Positions 44,375 to 54,008 of a stretch of DNA of 64,000 nucleotides are shown here, one piece after another. The stretch is from the NCBI RefSeq assembly GCF_014279655.1, contig NZ_CP047946.1:930001-994000 (forward strand), given 5' to 3'. Source of the DNA: Synechococcus sp. ROS8604 (GTDB taxonomy: Bacteria > Cyanobacteriota > Cyanobacteriia > PCC-6307 > Cyanobiaceae). Position numbers and translations under genes: made by a program. Each line of letters begins with the position of its first letter. The first letter of the stretch is position 1. The notes beneath the pieces were generated by a model. That model made no database searches. It worked only from the letters and a program-made list of their open reading frames with translations, and was not told the origin of the DNA.

Positions 44375-45025
44375 TCATTGACCTTTTATCTCAGTAATCG
44401 TCGAGACGCGGTTCTTAATAGGTTCACGTATGACGTCATCAGCGTGTGTCATTTCTTCATCAAATTTAAAGTCAAGGAGCTCCTCCGCCTTTGCACGCTC
44501 ACCAAGATCTCTGGCGCCCTTGTTTTTCTTGCCCTTGTGAATGAGCGCGCCCGTAATTATCTTTGAAATTTCCCTAAGGTGATCAATTTTTTCCTGGTAT
44601 TTTGACTCGTCCAGTTTTTCTAGACTAATGAATGGCTCGGTCTTGTCATCTGCGGTAACTGCTGCCCAGCTTACGTAAAATAGATTGCTTTCCTTGATGG
44701 TGTCAAGCAGGGAAAGATATAGATAGTCTTCAAACCTCTGCTGAAAATACCCAACTCTATATTTTGACTGCTTGGCGCGTATTTGCCGTACTTTGTCTGG
44801 TGTATATTTCCCAACTCTTTTTGTGCATCCTTCGTTTCCTTCTCTGAATTTTGAGTGAGCAAAATGCGGTGCTCTTTTTTCTCCTCTTTTTAAAAACACA
44901 TTAGCCCTGCATTCAGAGCACACGATCAAGTTTTTGCCGATCAACCATCCATCATCTCCATTCATCTGCAGGAATTCCTCCACGCTCATTGTTTCGAGCT
45001 TTACGAGAGAAAATGCATAGTCCAT
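44375..45025 (-). CDS. CoiA-like zinc-ribbon protein, possible nuclease or defence gene
   Basis: 216 residues. The N-terminal part VCSECRANVFLKRGEKR followed by PHFAH is the zinc-ribbon/HFAH signature of the competence protein CoiA family. A conserved GCTKR stretch and a helical middle (YFQQRFEDYLYLSLLD) come next, then a charged tail (KGKKNKGARDLGERAKAEE). The nuclease core of CoiA is not obvious. A+T-rich, beside the integrase, so probable element cargo. Confidence 0.6.
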   Translation of the reverse strand: MDYAFSLVKLETMSVEEFLQMNGDDGWLIGKNLIVCSECRANVFLKRGEKRAPHFAHSKFREGNEGCTKRVGKYTPDKVRQIRAKQSKYRVGYFQQRFEDYLYLSLLDTIKESNLFYVSWAAVTADDKTEPFISLEKLDESKYQEKIDHLREISKIITGALIHKGKKNKGARDLGERAKAEELLDFKFDEEMTHADDVIREPIKNRVSTITEIKGQ

Positions 45026-45061
45026 CTGTTGATTTTCCTACGACGTGCTGGTCGGCCACGT

Positions 45062-46297
45062 TTACGCTTCGATCAGTGTGCCAACCGCACGCAGAACTGA
45101 CTCTTTTACATCTTCATCTGTAGTCCACTGTCCGTAGTGTTTCGTATGCGTTCTTAGGTCATGTCCCATCAGCGCAGCAAGGTCGCGCATCGGTACAGCT
45201 TTGTCGTAATAACTAGCGCCCCGCCACGCGTATCCATGCCTGAGCCCATAAGGCTTCAGTCCTGGAGTTGATGCCACCAGGTTCTGCCAGTAGGGATGTC
45301 GATCCAGGTATTGCCGGAAGGTATCGCCACAAGCCTTCAGCCCTTTGGCATTCGTGATGGTGATTGGAAGCTTCACCAGTCCAGAGTCGTATAAATCAAG
45401 AATACGTTTGCCTTCCCCGGGAAGGTCTTTCAAATCCAACGGAAGCACTAAACGTGGAGGCTTTGGGTTACGGGCTGTCTTGCTGTTGCGTTTTACGTTC
45501 CCAACTTTGAGTTGGCCTTCATCAATGGACAGCATCATCAGCTCTGCCGGACGCAAGCCATAAAGGCCAACCAAAGCAACCGCCAACCTCAGCTGAGGCT
45601 TTTCAGCCAAAGAATTCAGCAAACTTAAGAGTTGCTCAGGCTTGATGGGAACGGTTGCTTTTGAGGCGGTTTCTCGCTGGCCAACAAACAAATCGGCGTC
45701 TTCACCAATGGGTGGCAACCACTGTTGTGGGGCACCGCATCGCTTGACGGCAAAGGTTAAAAAGCGGGCAACGTCAAGAAGATTCCGCTTACGGCCAGAG
45801 CCACCAGGAGCAACATTCGCCAGGTGTTGAAAGGCATAGGCACGGAATAGTGACGCACCATCGTGAGGGGCCTTCTTAGGCAAGGCCAAGAGCTTTAAAA
45901 CACGATTGACGCGGTAGCGCTCGTTGGAGTCGTAGTTGTCCTGGGTGACGTCACCGCTCACGACAACACGCAGCTGTTCATATCGTTTTGCGATGTCTTC
46001 CCAATCCGGTTGCCCCGGCGCTGAGTCAGGCGTGTGGGAAATCAGCTTGTAGGCATCACCAAGAGATAGTCCTAGAGACTCCATACGTTTTCTGACCTCA
46101 CTCAGCAGTGCGGTGAGCTTGGTCTGGCTTGAAGGGGCCCAGCTCAAGTGGGTTGTGACTGCCTGTCGTCGTTGACCTGGTGGAGCAAAACAAAGCTTGA
46201 TCCGACCTGACTGCTCTTCAATCAGCCAACCTTTTCCGTGCTCCCTGCGAAGCAGGTTTCGAACGTCGGTAATCCAGGTGGTTTTTGGCATGAACAC
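45062..46297 (-). CDS. Tyrosine integrase of element B
   Basis: 411 residues, same family as the element A integrase: Arg in GLYGLRPAELM, RHGYAWRGASYY, GHDLRTH and Tyr in HYGQW. The conserved stretch NVKRN and TFRQYLDR are shared with A. Its start lies 177 bases from att copy 3. The intervening DNA has different short repeats from element A's arm sites, so the two integrases may be specific to their own ends while using the same core. Confidence 0.9.
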   Translation of the reverse strand: MFMPKTTWITDVRNLLRREHGKGWLIEEQSGRIKLCFAPPGQRRQAVTTHLSWAPSSQTKLTALLSEVRKRMESLGLSLGDAYKLISHTPDSAPGQPDWEDIAKRYEQLRVVVSGDVTQDNYDSNERYRVNRVLKLLALPKKAPHDGASLFRAYAFQHLANVAPGGSGRKRNLLDVARFLTFAVKRCGAPQQWLPPIGEDADLFVGQRETASKATVPIKPEQLLSLLNSLAEKPQLRLAVALVGLYGLRPAELMMLSIDEGQLKVGNVKRNSKTARNPKPPRLVLPLDLKDLPGEGKRILDLYDSGLVKLPITITNAKGLKACGDTFRQYLDRHPYWQNLVASTPGLKPYGLRHGYAWRGASYYDKAVPMRDLAALMGHDLRTHTKHYGQWTTDEDVKESVLRAVGTLIEA

Positions 46298-46473
46298 CTG
46301 CTTGTTGTGCAGGGCGTCATCGACTTCCCCCTATCTTAGGGGAAAAACTAGGGGGAATCTGTTGCAAGCAGTCATGACTGGTTAGAAGCGTGAGACTGAC
46401 TTACCCTTGAAAACCTTTTGCAACAGCTAGTTTAGTCAGTAATCGCAGGGCTTCTCGTCTTGAAGCTCGCTTG

Positions 46474-46516
46474 CATGGCATGCAGGGGGTCAGCGGTTCG
46501 AATCCGCTTGGCTCCA
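46474..46516 (+). repeat. att copy 3, right end of the tandem array
   Basis: 43 bp identical to the tRNA-Ala 3' end; also shares the preceding TG with copy 1 and the following CT with copy 2. Core chromosomal genes resume after it. Confidence 0.95.
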
Positions 46517-46622
46517 CTAGGTTTTTCAGCTAGTGGCACTCCCCGAATCGTGTGAAACTTGGTGCAAGAAAGCGCAGACATCTGTGCTTCCTTGCATTCA
46601 ATTCAGCATTGCGGCTGAGTGC

Positions 46623-46940
46623 TTAGGCCATCTTTGCGAAGAGCCTTTTGTGATGGTCCACAACGTCTTGGCAACCGATCACAGGAGTGAAGTCCATCTC
46701 AATGCCGTGTTGAGCAAGCCAAGGAGCAAAAGGTTCAAAAATCTGAGCGTCACTTTCGGCTTTAAATAAACAGGTCACCCGACCAGCACCTGGTGCATGG
46801 ACGCGAAACAGCATCTCAAAGCCAGGGAAGCTATCGGCCTTGGCCATCTCCCCTGAATACCATAATTCACAAAAACTTTTATAGGCAGCGAGCTGACCTT
46901 CAATATCCGGAAAAGTACAGTCCGCGAGATACATTTGCAT
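46623..46940 (-). CDS. DUF3303-type protein
   Basis: 105 residues (PGAGRVTCLFKAESDAQIFE, FEPFAPWLAQHGIEMDFTPV), matching the small ferredoxin-like DUF3303 family. Cytoplasmic, function unknown. First core gene after the island array. Confidence 0.7.
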   Translation of the reverse strand: MQMYLADCTFPDIEGQLAAYKSFCELWYSGEMAKADSFPGFEMLFRVHAPGAGRVTCLFKAESDAQIFEPFAPWLAQHGIEMDFTPVIGCQDVVDHHKRLFAKMA

Positions 46941-47078
46941 GGTTGGCTAAAAATGAAGACATTCGTTTCCAAGCCACTGCCCATCGAAGATGCTGCTCAA
47001 GTCACCACTTACTGACCGCTCGTCTCAACCTCCGAGATATTGAGAGGTCCTGGACCTAGGGGATCCTTTTGATGCCAG

Positions 47079-47522
47079 TCATTGAACAGGAACCGTGTTG
47101 GGCATTCCCTCCACGCTGGCAAACGTCACCAGGCTGATGGCTGGTTTAGTCCCTCTGTTGATCACGTAGTGCGGCTCTTCCGGGTGACCTTCAAGGAAGC
47201 CGTCTCCGACCTTAATGGTGTCGGTCTCCTCCGCACCATTGACGATCCTTACATTGCTGAGTTCTCCTTGCTCAACCATCACAACAACAGGTGCAGGATG
47301 GATGTGCAATGGAATTTTGGCGCCGACAGGAAGCGTGATCCGATAGACCCGCATCTCTGGCGTTCCCTCGGGATAGGCGACAACGTTGCCGCCGAGGGTT
47401 CGATTTGCTGTGAACAGTTCTTCGACCACTGGCTTGGGTGATGCCAGGGCAGGGCCAGACAAAAGCAGCGCGGTTGTAGCACCAACCCCAAAAAATTTTG
47501 AGAACATCATCTTTTTGCGCAA
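47079..47522 (-). CDS. Exported cupin-domain protein
   Basis: 147 residues. Signal peptide in the first 27 residues (cut after ALA). One conserved cupin barrel has PLHIHPAPVVVMVEQGEL (metal-binding His pair and Glu) and a second motif GFLEGHPEEPHYV. It may bind a metal or small ligand in the periplasm. Confidence 0.8.
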   Translation of the reverse strand: MRKKMMFSKFFGVGATTALLLSGPALASPKPVVEELFTANRTLGGNVVAYPEGTPEMRVYRITLPVGAKIPLHIHPAPVVVMVEQGELSNVRIVNGAEETDTIKVGDGFLEGHPEEPHYVINRGTKPAISLVTFASVEGMPNTVPVQ

Positions 47523-47593
47523 GAATTATGGGCCCTCATAGTGCAAGGGGTGGTTCGCTGAAGTGGATGACAAACGTTTTCAGCGATTGCTGA

Positions 47594-47725
47594 TCAAGCT
47601 GCCTCTTCGTATAAATCTTTGAGCTGATCGAGCTCGGCCCTCAGATATTGAATCTCAAGCCAGTCCGTAGACAGCTCAATGGCGATTTGAAGCCGCTCAA
47701 TCTGACGCTTAAGAAGCAAGGACAT
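47594..47725 (-). CDS. Small helical protein
   Basis: 43 residues starting MSLLLKRQIERLQIAIE and ending LKDLYEEAA, a probable coiled coil. Typical of very small conserved cyanobacterial proteins. Function unknown. Confidence 0.55.
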   Translation of the reverse strand: MSLLLKRQIERLQIAIELSTDWLEIQYLRAELDQLKDLYEEAA

Positions 47726-47864
47726 CTGCCAGAGAACGGGTTTAGCTATAAAACCGCGCTCTGAAGGTTATGCAAGCACTGAAGTGCCAGTGAACAGCGG
47801 CTGATTCCCGCGTCAGCACGCGTTCGCGAGGATGGCGACGCAGGTCACTCTTTAACGATTCCAG

Positions 47865-48335
47865 ATGCCATCCAAGCCCCGGAACCGAGTTGGTGAGGTG
47901 TACGGAAAGCTCACGGTCGTCCGTGCCTCAGAGCGTCGTACCAAAAGCGGAAATGCCTATTGGTGGTGTCGATGCTCTTGTGGTCGGGAACGTGAGGTTC
48001 CAGGCGACAAACTTTCGCAGAATTCAGCCCGTAAAAAGCCCTTGGTCACGGCCTGTTTGGATTGTTCTCGAGAATTTCAGGTTGAAGCTGTCTGTGCCAA
48101 AAATGACCGTGAAGAGCGTCAACGACGCATCGATGCCAAGCAGCGTCGCGCCCAACTGCAAGGCAAAGTCCCTGATGGATGGCTGTCGCTGCCACTCACT
48201 GACGCCCATGCAAGGGAGCTGGGGCAGGTGTTGTTTTTTCGTGGCACGCTTTGCCTTCGAGGGCATCTGGCGCCCTATCGCATTAATGGGGGCTGCCTCA
48301 CGTGCTCTGGGCAAAAGCCTTCTGCTGCTGATTAG
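47865..48335 (+). CDS. Zinc-ribbon protein, phage HNH/AP2-companion-like
   Basis: 156 residues. The N-terminal part RVGEVYGKLTVVRASERR and WWCRCSCGREREV, with CxC and later CxxC pairs, resembles the zinc-ribbon modules beside HNH or AP2 domains in phage proteins. A second Cys pair is near the C-terminus (GGCLTCSG). Probably nucleic-acid-binding; no catalytic core seen. Confidence 0.6.
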   Translation: MPSKPRNRVGEVYGKLTVVRASERRTKSGNAYWWCRCSCGREREVPGDKLSQNSARKKPLVTACLDCSREFQVEAVCAKNDREERQRRIDAKQRRAQLQGKVPDGWLSLPLTDAHARELGQVLFFRGTLCLRGHLAPYRINGGCLTCSGQKPSAAD

Positions 48336-48352
48336 CGTTGTTCCGCTGCCGC

Positions 48353-48745
48353 TTAACCCTCTTCCGTTTGTAGCAACTGGGCAACTCCATTTCCAAACGA
48401 CCAGTCTTCGCGTTGTGTCGGACTAATACTGATGAAGAGGTCTTCTTTATGAATTCCTTGTTTCTCTAGCGCTTCCGCAAGCATGCGGAACAACTCCACT
48501 TTTAAGGCTTTGCTCCTGGGCGAAGATGTGATTTGAAGAAGCAGGGGTGGATCCTCTGATCGTTTAATCCCCCACATCTCACGACTAATCCTCATGCGTG
48601 ATTTTGGACGTTCATTAATAATATAGAAGCCTCCATTCTCTGGGATTCCCCACGCGCTCACAAAGCAAGAATGAATGGTTTCTTGAAGCTGATCTATCGC
48701 CTCTTCAGGCATTCCCTCTGTGATATTAATTGTGATGAGTGGCAT
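48353..48745 (-). CDS. Tautomerase-family protein
   Basis: 130 residues beginning MPLITINITEGMPEE, where Pro2 would be the catalytic base after Met removal, as in 4-oxalocrotonate tautomerase and MIF-like proteins. The length suits the double-repeat subfamily. Substrate unknown. Confidence 0.7.
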   Translation of the reverse strand: MPLITINITEGMPEEAIDQLQETIHSCFVSAWGIPENGGFYIINERPKSRMRISREMWGIKRSEDPPLLLQITSSPRSKALKVELFRMLAEALEKQGIHKEDLFISISPTQREDWSFGNGVAQLLQTEEG

Positions 48746-48986
48746 TCTATTGTTTAATACTATGATGCATCCTTAGCATGGATCGATCCCTTAATCGGTC
48801 CTTCTTGTGACTGATTGTTCACGTTGCATGTTTCAGCTGATCGGCTCAATATCCCATGCTTTTCCATGCGAGAGGGTCTCTCAATGTGGATCGAATGGGG
48901 AGAGTTTTCAATTCGTTTGCATCGCTGCGTCTTCGCTGATCACAATGCGAGACTGATTGCAACCTTGCTTCTGCGGTTAAGGCCCC

Positions 48987-49253
48987 ATGGCATCGAGAGA
49001 TAGTATTCGGGCTGTGTTTGCCGATCCCCAGCTCGATGGGATGGATCGTCTCTATCAAGCGATTGGTGCGATGCTCAAAGACGGCGTTGCCTTTGATAGC
49101 GCCTACGCCCAAGTTGTTCAATCTGGTGCTGATTCCACTAAGACCTGGATCAGGTTTTGTGTTCAATCGGCTAGCAGATTTGATGAACCACCCGAGGAGT
49201 CGGAGTTTCTAGCCGTATTGGAGGAATGTTGCAGAGAGCATGTTGGCGTCTGA
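48987..49253 (+). CDS. Small hypothetical protein
   Basis: 88 residues (DGMDRLYQAIGAMLKDG, EFLAVLEECCREHVGV), helical, cytoplasmic. The 240 bases upstream contain no convincing gene. No family recognised. Confidence 0.55.
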   Translation: MASRDSIRAVFADPQLDGMDRLYQAIGAMLKDGVAFDSAYAQVVQSGADSTKTWIRFCVQSASRFDEPPEESEFLAVLEECCREHVGV

Positions 49254-49477
49254 TAAGACAACACGCTAGTTTTTATTTTAGAAATGCTTGAAAGACTGAT
49301 CAGACACTGTTTTTATCCAATGATGTGGAGCATTTGTTGATTGACCGGTTATAATCTCAACGAATGATTGAAATCACTTGCGTTTAGAGTGTTTGAATGA
49401 ATTTTGATGGATCAAGTTAAGCTCAAAGTTTAAAGCTGTTTTATCACTTTATCATTTAAACGGTTTGATATCGGTTC

Positions 49478-49666
49478 TCAATCTTCTTCTTCAACCTGGG
49501 GGATGTCTGCTGACCAGGCTCGCTCGAGTGCGTTCACATTTTCATTTCTCTCAGGAGACTCAACGATCACGTTGACGTTGCGCTTGGCAAGAATCAAGCG
49601 TACGAGTGAAACCAGAAACCAGTATGCCGTGGCAAACAGCACACTGAAGTAGACAAAGCGCATCAT
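49478..49666 (-). CDS. Small membrane-anchored protein
   Basis: 62 residues from ATG 49666, preferred over a longer frame because it opens directly with a membrane helix (VYFSVLFATAYWFLVSLVRL). The acidic tail ends DIPQVEEED. Function unknown. Upstream, 49254-49477 is A+T-rich and has no gene. Confidence 0.55.
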   Translation of the reverse strand: MMRFVYFSVLFATAYWFLVSLVRLILAKRNVNVIVESPERNENVNALERAWSADIPQVEEED

Positions 49667-49779
49667 CACTCTTCTCCTGACGATCTCTATGTTATCGGCA
49701 GTTCGTGGGGGGGTGCGGTCCAAAATTCTCGTGTTCCTGTTCGCCGCCTCCCTTGACCAACGTCCAGGTGACGAGTTTG

Positions 49780-50133
49780 ATGGAACACTTTGTGGTAGCA
49801 ACAATGCAGGACGAGGCTCTTAAGGCGTTGATCTCTGATTTGGGAGAGGGGATCGTGATTGATGCGGAGCTGCTTGAGGGGTGCTCGGTTGCCGCCCACG
49901 ATCTTGACGACATGGATGCCGTACAAGCTGCTGAGGTTGCAGCGCATGTCTTTACGACGTTGTTTGAAACCAAGGTTTCAGAGCAGACGGGCGAGAGTGC
50001 GGAACCTGAGGAAGGTGAATGGTCTGGCGTTGTGAATGGGTTTCGTTTTGTGATTGAACGCGATGGTGATGGTGACCTCGTCGTCGATTTCAGTGATGCT
50101 CCCTCTGGAACGACAGGCGATGCTGGAGGGTGA
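49780..50133 (+). CDS. Nif11-like leader-type protein
   Basis: About 117 residues from ATG 49780; the first about 65 (MEHFVVATMQDEALKALI) resemble the Nif11-like domain that precedes ribosomally made peptides in picocyanobacteria. The acidic C-terminus lacks a Gly-Gly/Cys-rich core peptide, so this is probably not a prochlorosin precursor. Confidence 0.5.
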   Translation: MEHFVVATMQDEALKALISDLGEGIVIDAELLEGCSVAAHDLDDMDAVQAAEVAAHVFTTLFETKVSEQTGESAEPEEGEWSGVVNGFRFVIERDGDGDLVVDFSDAPSGTTGDAGG

Positions 50134-50187
50134 GCCCGAAGGAGCGTCTGAGTTTGCCCATGAGAGCTAGAGCTTCAAGGTCGTGGC

Positions 50188-50340
50188 ATGCGGATTGAGA
50201 AAGTTGAACAGGTTGCTGCCTTGATCATTACGGCTGGCCTCGTGTTCGGAAATTTTGTGATGTTCACTCCCTGGAGGAATGACCAAGACCCTCGCAATCG
50301 TCCAGATCCTGCCCTTCAAACACAGCCTGATCGACCTTGA
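50188..50340 (+). CDS. Small single-span membrane protein
   Basis: 50 residues. One hydrophobic helix (VAALIITAGLVFGNFVMF) and a polar tail with RNDQDPRNRPDP. Family unknown. Confidence 0.5.
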   Translation: MRIEKVEQVAALIITAGLVFGNFVMFTPWRNDQDPRNRPDPALQTQPDRP

Positions 50341-50468
50341 CTCCAGCTTTTGATTGAAAGTTTCCGTGGATTGCAAGGGTTGTTTTGATTCCGCTTCTCA
50401 GGGATTGGTTCTTGGGATTTGCCTCTGGCCAAAAGGCTTTATGCTGAGATGTCTTCGAGCCTTTGATT

Positions 50469-50600
50469 GTGGGAGATTACACAGTCGCCATTCTTGCAAC
50501 CATTGGCCTTGTGATCGTTTTTACTGTTCCCGTTGTCTGGCAGTTTTTACAACCTAATGATGACGATTTTGGCGATATTAGTAAAAAGCCAAAGCAATAG
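50469..50600 (+). CDS. Small single-span membrane protein
   Basis: 43 residues from GTG 50469. An N-terminal helix (VAILATIGLVIVFTVPVVW) and an acidic-then-basic tail (DDDFGDISKKPKQ). The layout recalls small photosystem or respiratory subunits, but I cannot assign it. Confidence 0.5.
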   Translation: MGDYTVAILATIGLVIVFTVPVVWQFLQPNDDDFGDISKKPKQ

Positions 50601-50631
50601 TTGTCGGTCATTTTTTGGCCGCGCAGCTTGC

Positions 50632-50883
50632 TTAATTTCCTTCTGTGGAGTTGTTTAATCGTCTCTCTTCGGGTGTTAGATATTCTTTGATGATGGGAGA
50701 CTCTTCACCAGCTTCTAATGCCTTGATATCTCGCTCGATATTTTCGATAAACAGTTTGTTTCCATTGGCTTTAGCAATGACAAGCACTTTGTTCAATTGC
50801 TCTAGCAGTTGCTCGTAATCGCTCATTGATCTTTTTGTGGCTACAGCTGATGGTTGATGATCGTTTGGCTTCAGAGCAGACAT
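50632..50883 (-). CDS. Small hypothetical protein
   Basis: 83 residues from the ATG (two codons after a GTG). Helical, charged (YEQLLEQLNKVLVIAKANG, IERDIKALEAGEESP). No family recognised. Confidence 0.5.
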   Translation of the reverse strand: MSALKPNDHQPSAVATKRSMSDYEQLLEQLNKVLVIAKANGNKLFIENIERDIKALEAGEESPIIKEYLTPEERRLNNSTEGN

Positions 50884-50895
50884 CACCACAGCCTC

Positions 50896-51105
50896 TCATT
50901 TTGGGACGGTTTTGTTGGTTTGGCAATGCGCCTTAACACCGATGCCAGTTGGTGGTTGTTGGCTCAAACTGTTGAGATGAGATCGGAGACGCTTTGACAG
51001 ACGACACTCCACCTGAGTCTTCAGCAGAAGCAAGCTGACTTCAGCTGTCACCTCCAACAGTTTCACTAAGACAGAGAAGGAGGGCATGTTGAGGATTGGC
51101 ACCAC
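50896..51105 (-). CDS. Doubtful small protein
   Basis: 69 codons, hydrophobic N-terminal half. Codon composition is weak, and a start 6 codons in is equally possible. Kept at low confidence because nothing else explains the stretch. Confidence 0.25.
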   Translation of the reverse strand: MVPILNMPSFSVLVKLLEVTAEVSLLLLKTQVECRLSKRLRSHLNSLSQQPPTGIGVKAHCQTNKTVPK

Positions 51106-51171
51106 CGTTTGTTGTCGTTTTTCGATGGGGAGAGCTAGCTCCCCTACGTTTCTGAAATTTGGAGAATCTTC

Positions 51172-51471
51172 ATGTCCAAAGCTGCTGTTTCCGTCTTCCA
51201 GGCTCAGCCTTCACTGATGTCCGTCGATGCGGCATCCGAATGCCGTCTACGCAATGATCGTCAGAGCTATTTTTCGATCACCAGAAGCCTTGTTCAAGCT
51301 CAGTTCAAGCTTGATGACCGCGAGTTGTCTCGACGCTTGTGGCAGGAAGTGGCCGACCGAGATCTTGATGTGAGTCGGATTATCAATTTGCTGTATGGCT
51401 GTTGGTTTCACCAGGATGAGGATGAAATGATTGAGGTTGATAACCGTCATCTTTCATTATTGGTTGACTAG
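51172..51471 (+). CDS. Small hypothetical protein
   Basis: 99 residues. The N-terminal Ser/Ala-rich part is followed by RSLVQAQFKLDDRELSRRLW and an acidic end (DEDEMIEVDNR). No signal or membrane segment. From 51472 to 51745 no gene is evident. Confidence 0.55.
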   Translation: MSKAAVSVFQAQPSLMSVDAASECRLRNDRQSYFSITRSLVQAQFKLDDRELSRRLWQEVADRDLDVSRIINLLYGCWFHQDEDEMIEVDNRHLSLLVD

Positions 51472-51745
51472 CTTGATGCTTTAAGCACCAATCAAGCCTT
51501 TTGTGTGATGGCTTTAAAGTGTCTCTCTTTAATGGCAGCGCTTTAAGGCTTTGTGATAGTGGACGTTATTGTTTTGCCTTGGCTGTGCAATGTTTTGCAG
51601 CGCAGGTGGCGCAAGCTTGAATCCAAGATGTAGAAAAATTGAGCCTCAATTGATTGATTTTTGATATCAGTATTTTGCCTGCTGTTTGTACTTTTGCAAC
51701 GTTGGCTTTGTCAGTTGTTTGGCCGTTTAGCGAACTCTCTGCTTG

Positions 51746-51946
51746 CTATGCACACTTTTGCTGATGATGAGATTGTGTGGCTGCATAGCGCCGTCCTGCC
51801 TTATGGGCCTCTCCCACTGTCCTGAAGTTTCCTACGTGGTCGTAATGCACTCCATTGGTGGTGGCAGAGACTGAATAAAGGCTTGAAGTGACCTTTTGTA
51901 CGCACCAATGCATGAAACAGGATGGAGCCTTCTCGAGCGACTTCAT
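51746..51946 (-). CDS. Small hypothetical protein
   Basis: 66 residues from MKSLEKAPSCFMHW; a frame up to 138 residues is open, but its N-terminal half has poor codon structure. The core SVSATTNGVHYDHVGNFRT looks like a small beta fold with a helix (GEAHKAGRRYAAT). No family recognised. Confidence 0.45.
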   Translation of the reverse strand: MKSLEKAPSCFMHWCVQKVTSSLYSVSATTNGVHYDHVGNFRTVGEAHKAGRRYAATQSHHQQKCA

Positions 51947-52147
51947 GTCTTTTGCTCTGTCGAATGTGTTGAAAGTAAGATAGTATTGTGTTTTTAGCGC
52001 TCTCCCTTCACGAAAGTCCATTTTGTTTAAGTTTTTCTTTAGGATTGCGCTGAACAGTGTTGGTTGTTCGTGATTTTGGCTCTTGTTCGCCAAAACCGAC
52101 TCGCTCAATTGATTCCATGACTCGTTGTTGTTGCTGAGGATTTTTCT

Positions 52148-52363
52148 ATGGCTCTTGATCAACTCAAAGCTTTTCTCGTCAAGATGCAGGACGACGAGGC
52201 GCTTAAATCCACCGTTCTCTCGGCTTCAACAGCGGATGATGTAGCCAAAATTGCTGCCAAATTATGTTATGAGTTCTCTGGAGATGAGTTATTACGCCAA
52301 TCTGGGAAAAAAGTGGGTCGCGTGACAGTCTCTAAACAAGAAACTCCCGGTGAATACAATTAG
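52148..52363 (+). CDS. Nif11-domain protein
   Basis: 71 residues. MALDQLKAFLVKMQDDEALK and ADDVAKIAAKLCYEFSGDEL match the Nif11 leader-like domain. The ending PGEYN is shared by stand-alone Nif11 proteins of marine Synechococcus. There is no core peptide, so its job is unclear. Confidence 0.75.
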   Translation: MALDQLKAFLVKMQDDEALKSTVLSASTADDVAKIAAKLCYEFSGDELLRQSGKKVGRVTVSKQETPGEYN

Positions 52364-52467
52364 TTTGAAAAGCTGAGTTGTCACTATTTGCAGTCTGATG
52401 GCTGTTGTGGAGGTGTTTTTTGAACCGATATTCTTTCAAGTAGAAGATAATATTTCATTTGCCTGGA

Positions 52468-52719
52468 TTATTCGATTGGTTCTCGATCAATGCTGATCTC
52501 AAATTCTATTCCGAATCGATGGGCGGTTGCTCTAAATCGTTTTGCTAGCTCTATAAAGAGTTTTTTAACCAATTCGTCGTCAAACTCATAGATCTCTAGA
52601 TTTGCCGTTTTTGACATTGCTTGGAGATCTTCAACCAGTTTTTCTACTCTGGTTGAAAAGACTTTCCCAAACCGTGCTCGTTTCTCCGTTGACGAATTAA
52701 AATCTGGCACATTTGTCAC
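52468..52719 (-). CDS. Small hypothetical protein
   Basis: 83 residues, charged and helical (RVEKLVEDLQAMSKTANLE, ELVKKLFIELAKRFRATA). No family recognised. Confidence 0.55.
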   Translation of the reverse strand: MTNVPDFNSSTEKRARFGKVFSTRVEKLVEDLQAMSKTANLEIYEFDDELVKKLFIELAKRFRATAHRFGIEFEISIDREPIE

Positions 52720-52874
52720 GGTGTGGCCCCCATCCTTATCGTTGCTCTATCGCTATTTTTGCATGCCATCTCTTCATGCAAAAGAATTCTCGGATTATTT
52801 TTGACCACCATTCCAGTCCGATGAGAAGCGATGCTTTGTTCGGCTGGAATGATCATTGATGCGTTTGTATAAAT

Positions 52875-53900
<1,026 letters not shown>

Positions 53901-54008
53901 CTAGTTATAGGACCTGTGCATCGTTCTGCATGTCTGTATTTGAGGATGCTCACATGTTATTGGGTATTAACACTCAGATTTCGTGTTTAGCGTGTTGTCT
54001 TTTTGGCT

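Larger units (their letters stand above)
34023..46516. mobile_element. Integrative element B, in tandem with A
   Basis: About 12.5 kb between att copies 2 and 3, with its own integrase at the right end. Cargo includes a lipoprotein, a frameshifted barrel gene, a lipocalin-like protein, a replication-gene fragment, a second small integrase, an MhpA-like hydroxylase and a CoiA-like protein. Several genes are broken, no complete replication operon remains, and it lies farther from the tRNA, so it is probably the older insertion and may need help to move. Confidence 0.8.

Noticed and set aside
46533-46769. 78-codon plus-strand frame after att copy 3
   Set aside because: Overlaps the DUF3303 gene on the other strand, which has a recognisable family.
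48815-49003. 62-codon plus-strand frame before the 88-residue gene
   Set aside because: No family, overlaps the next gene in another frame, weak codon structure.
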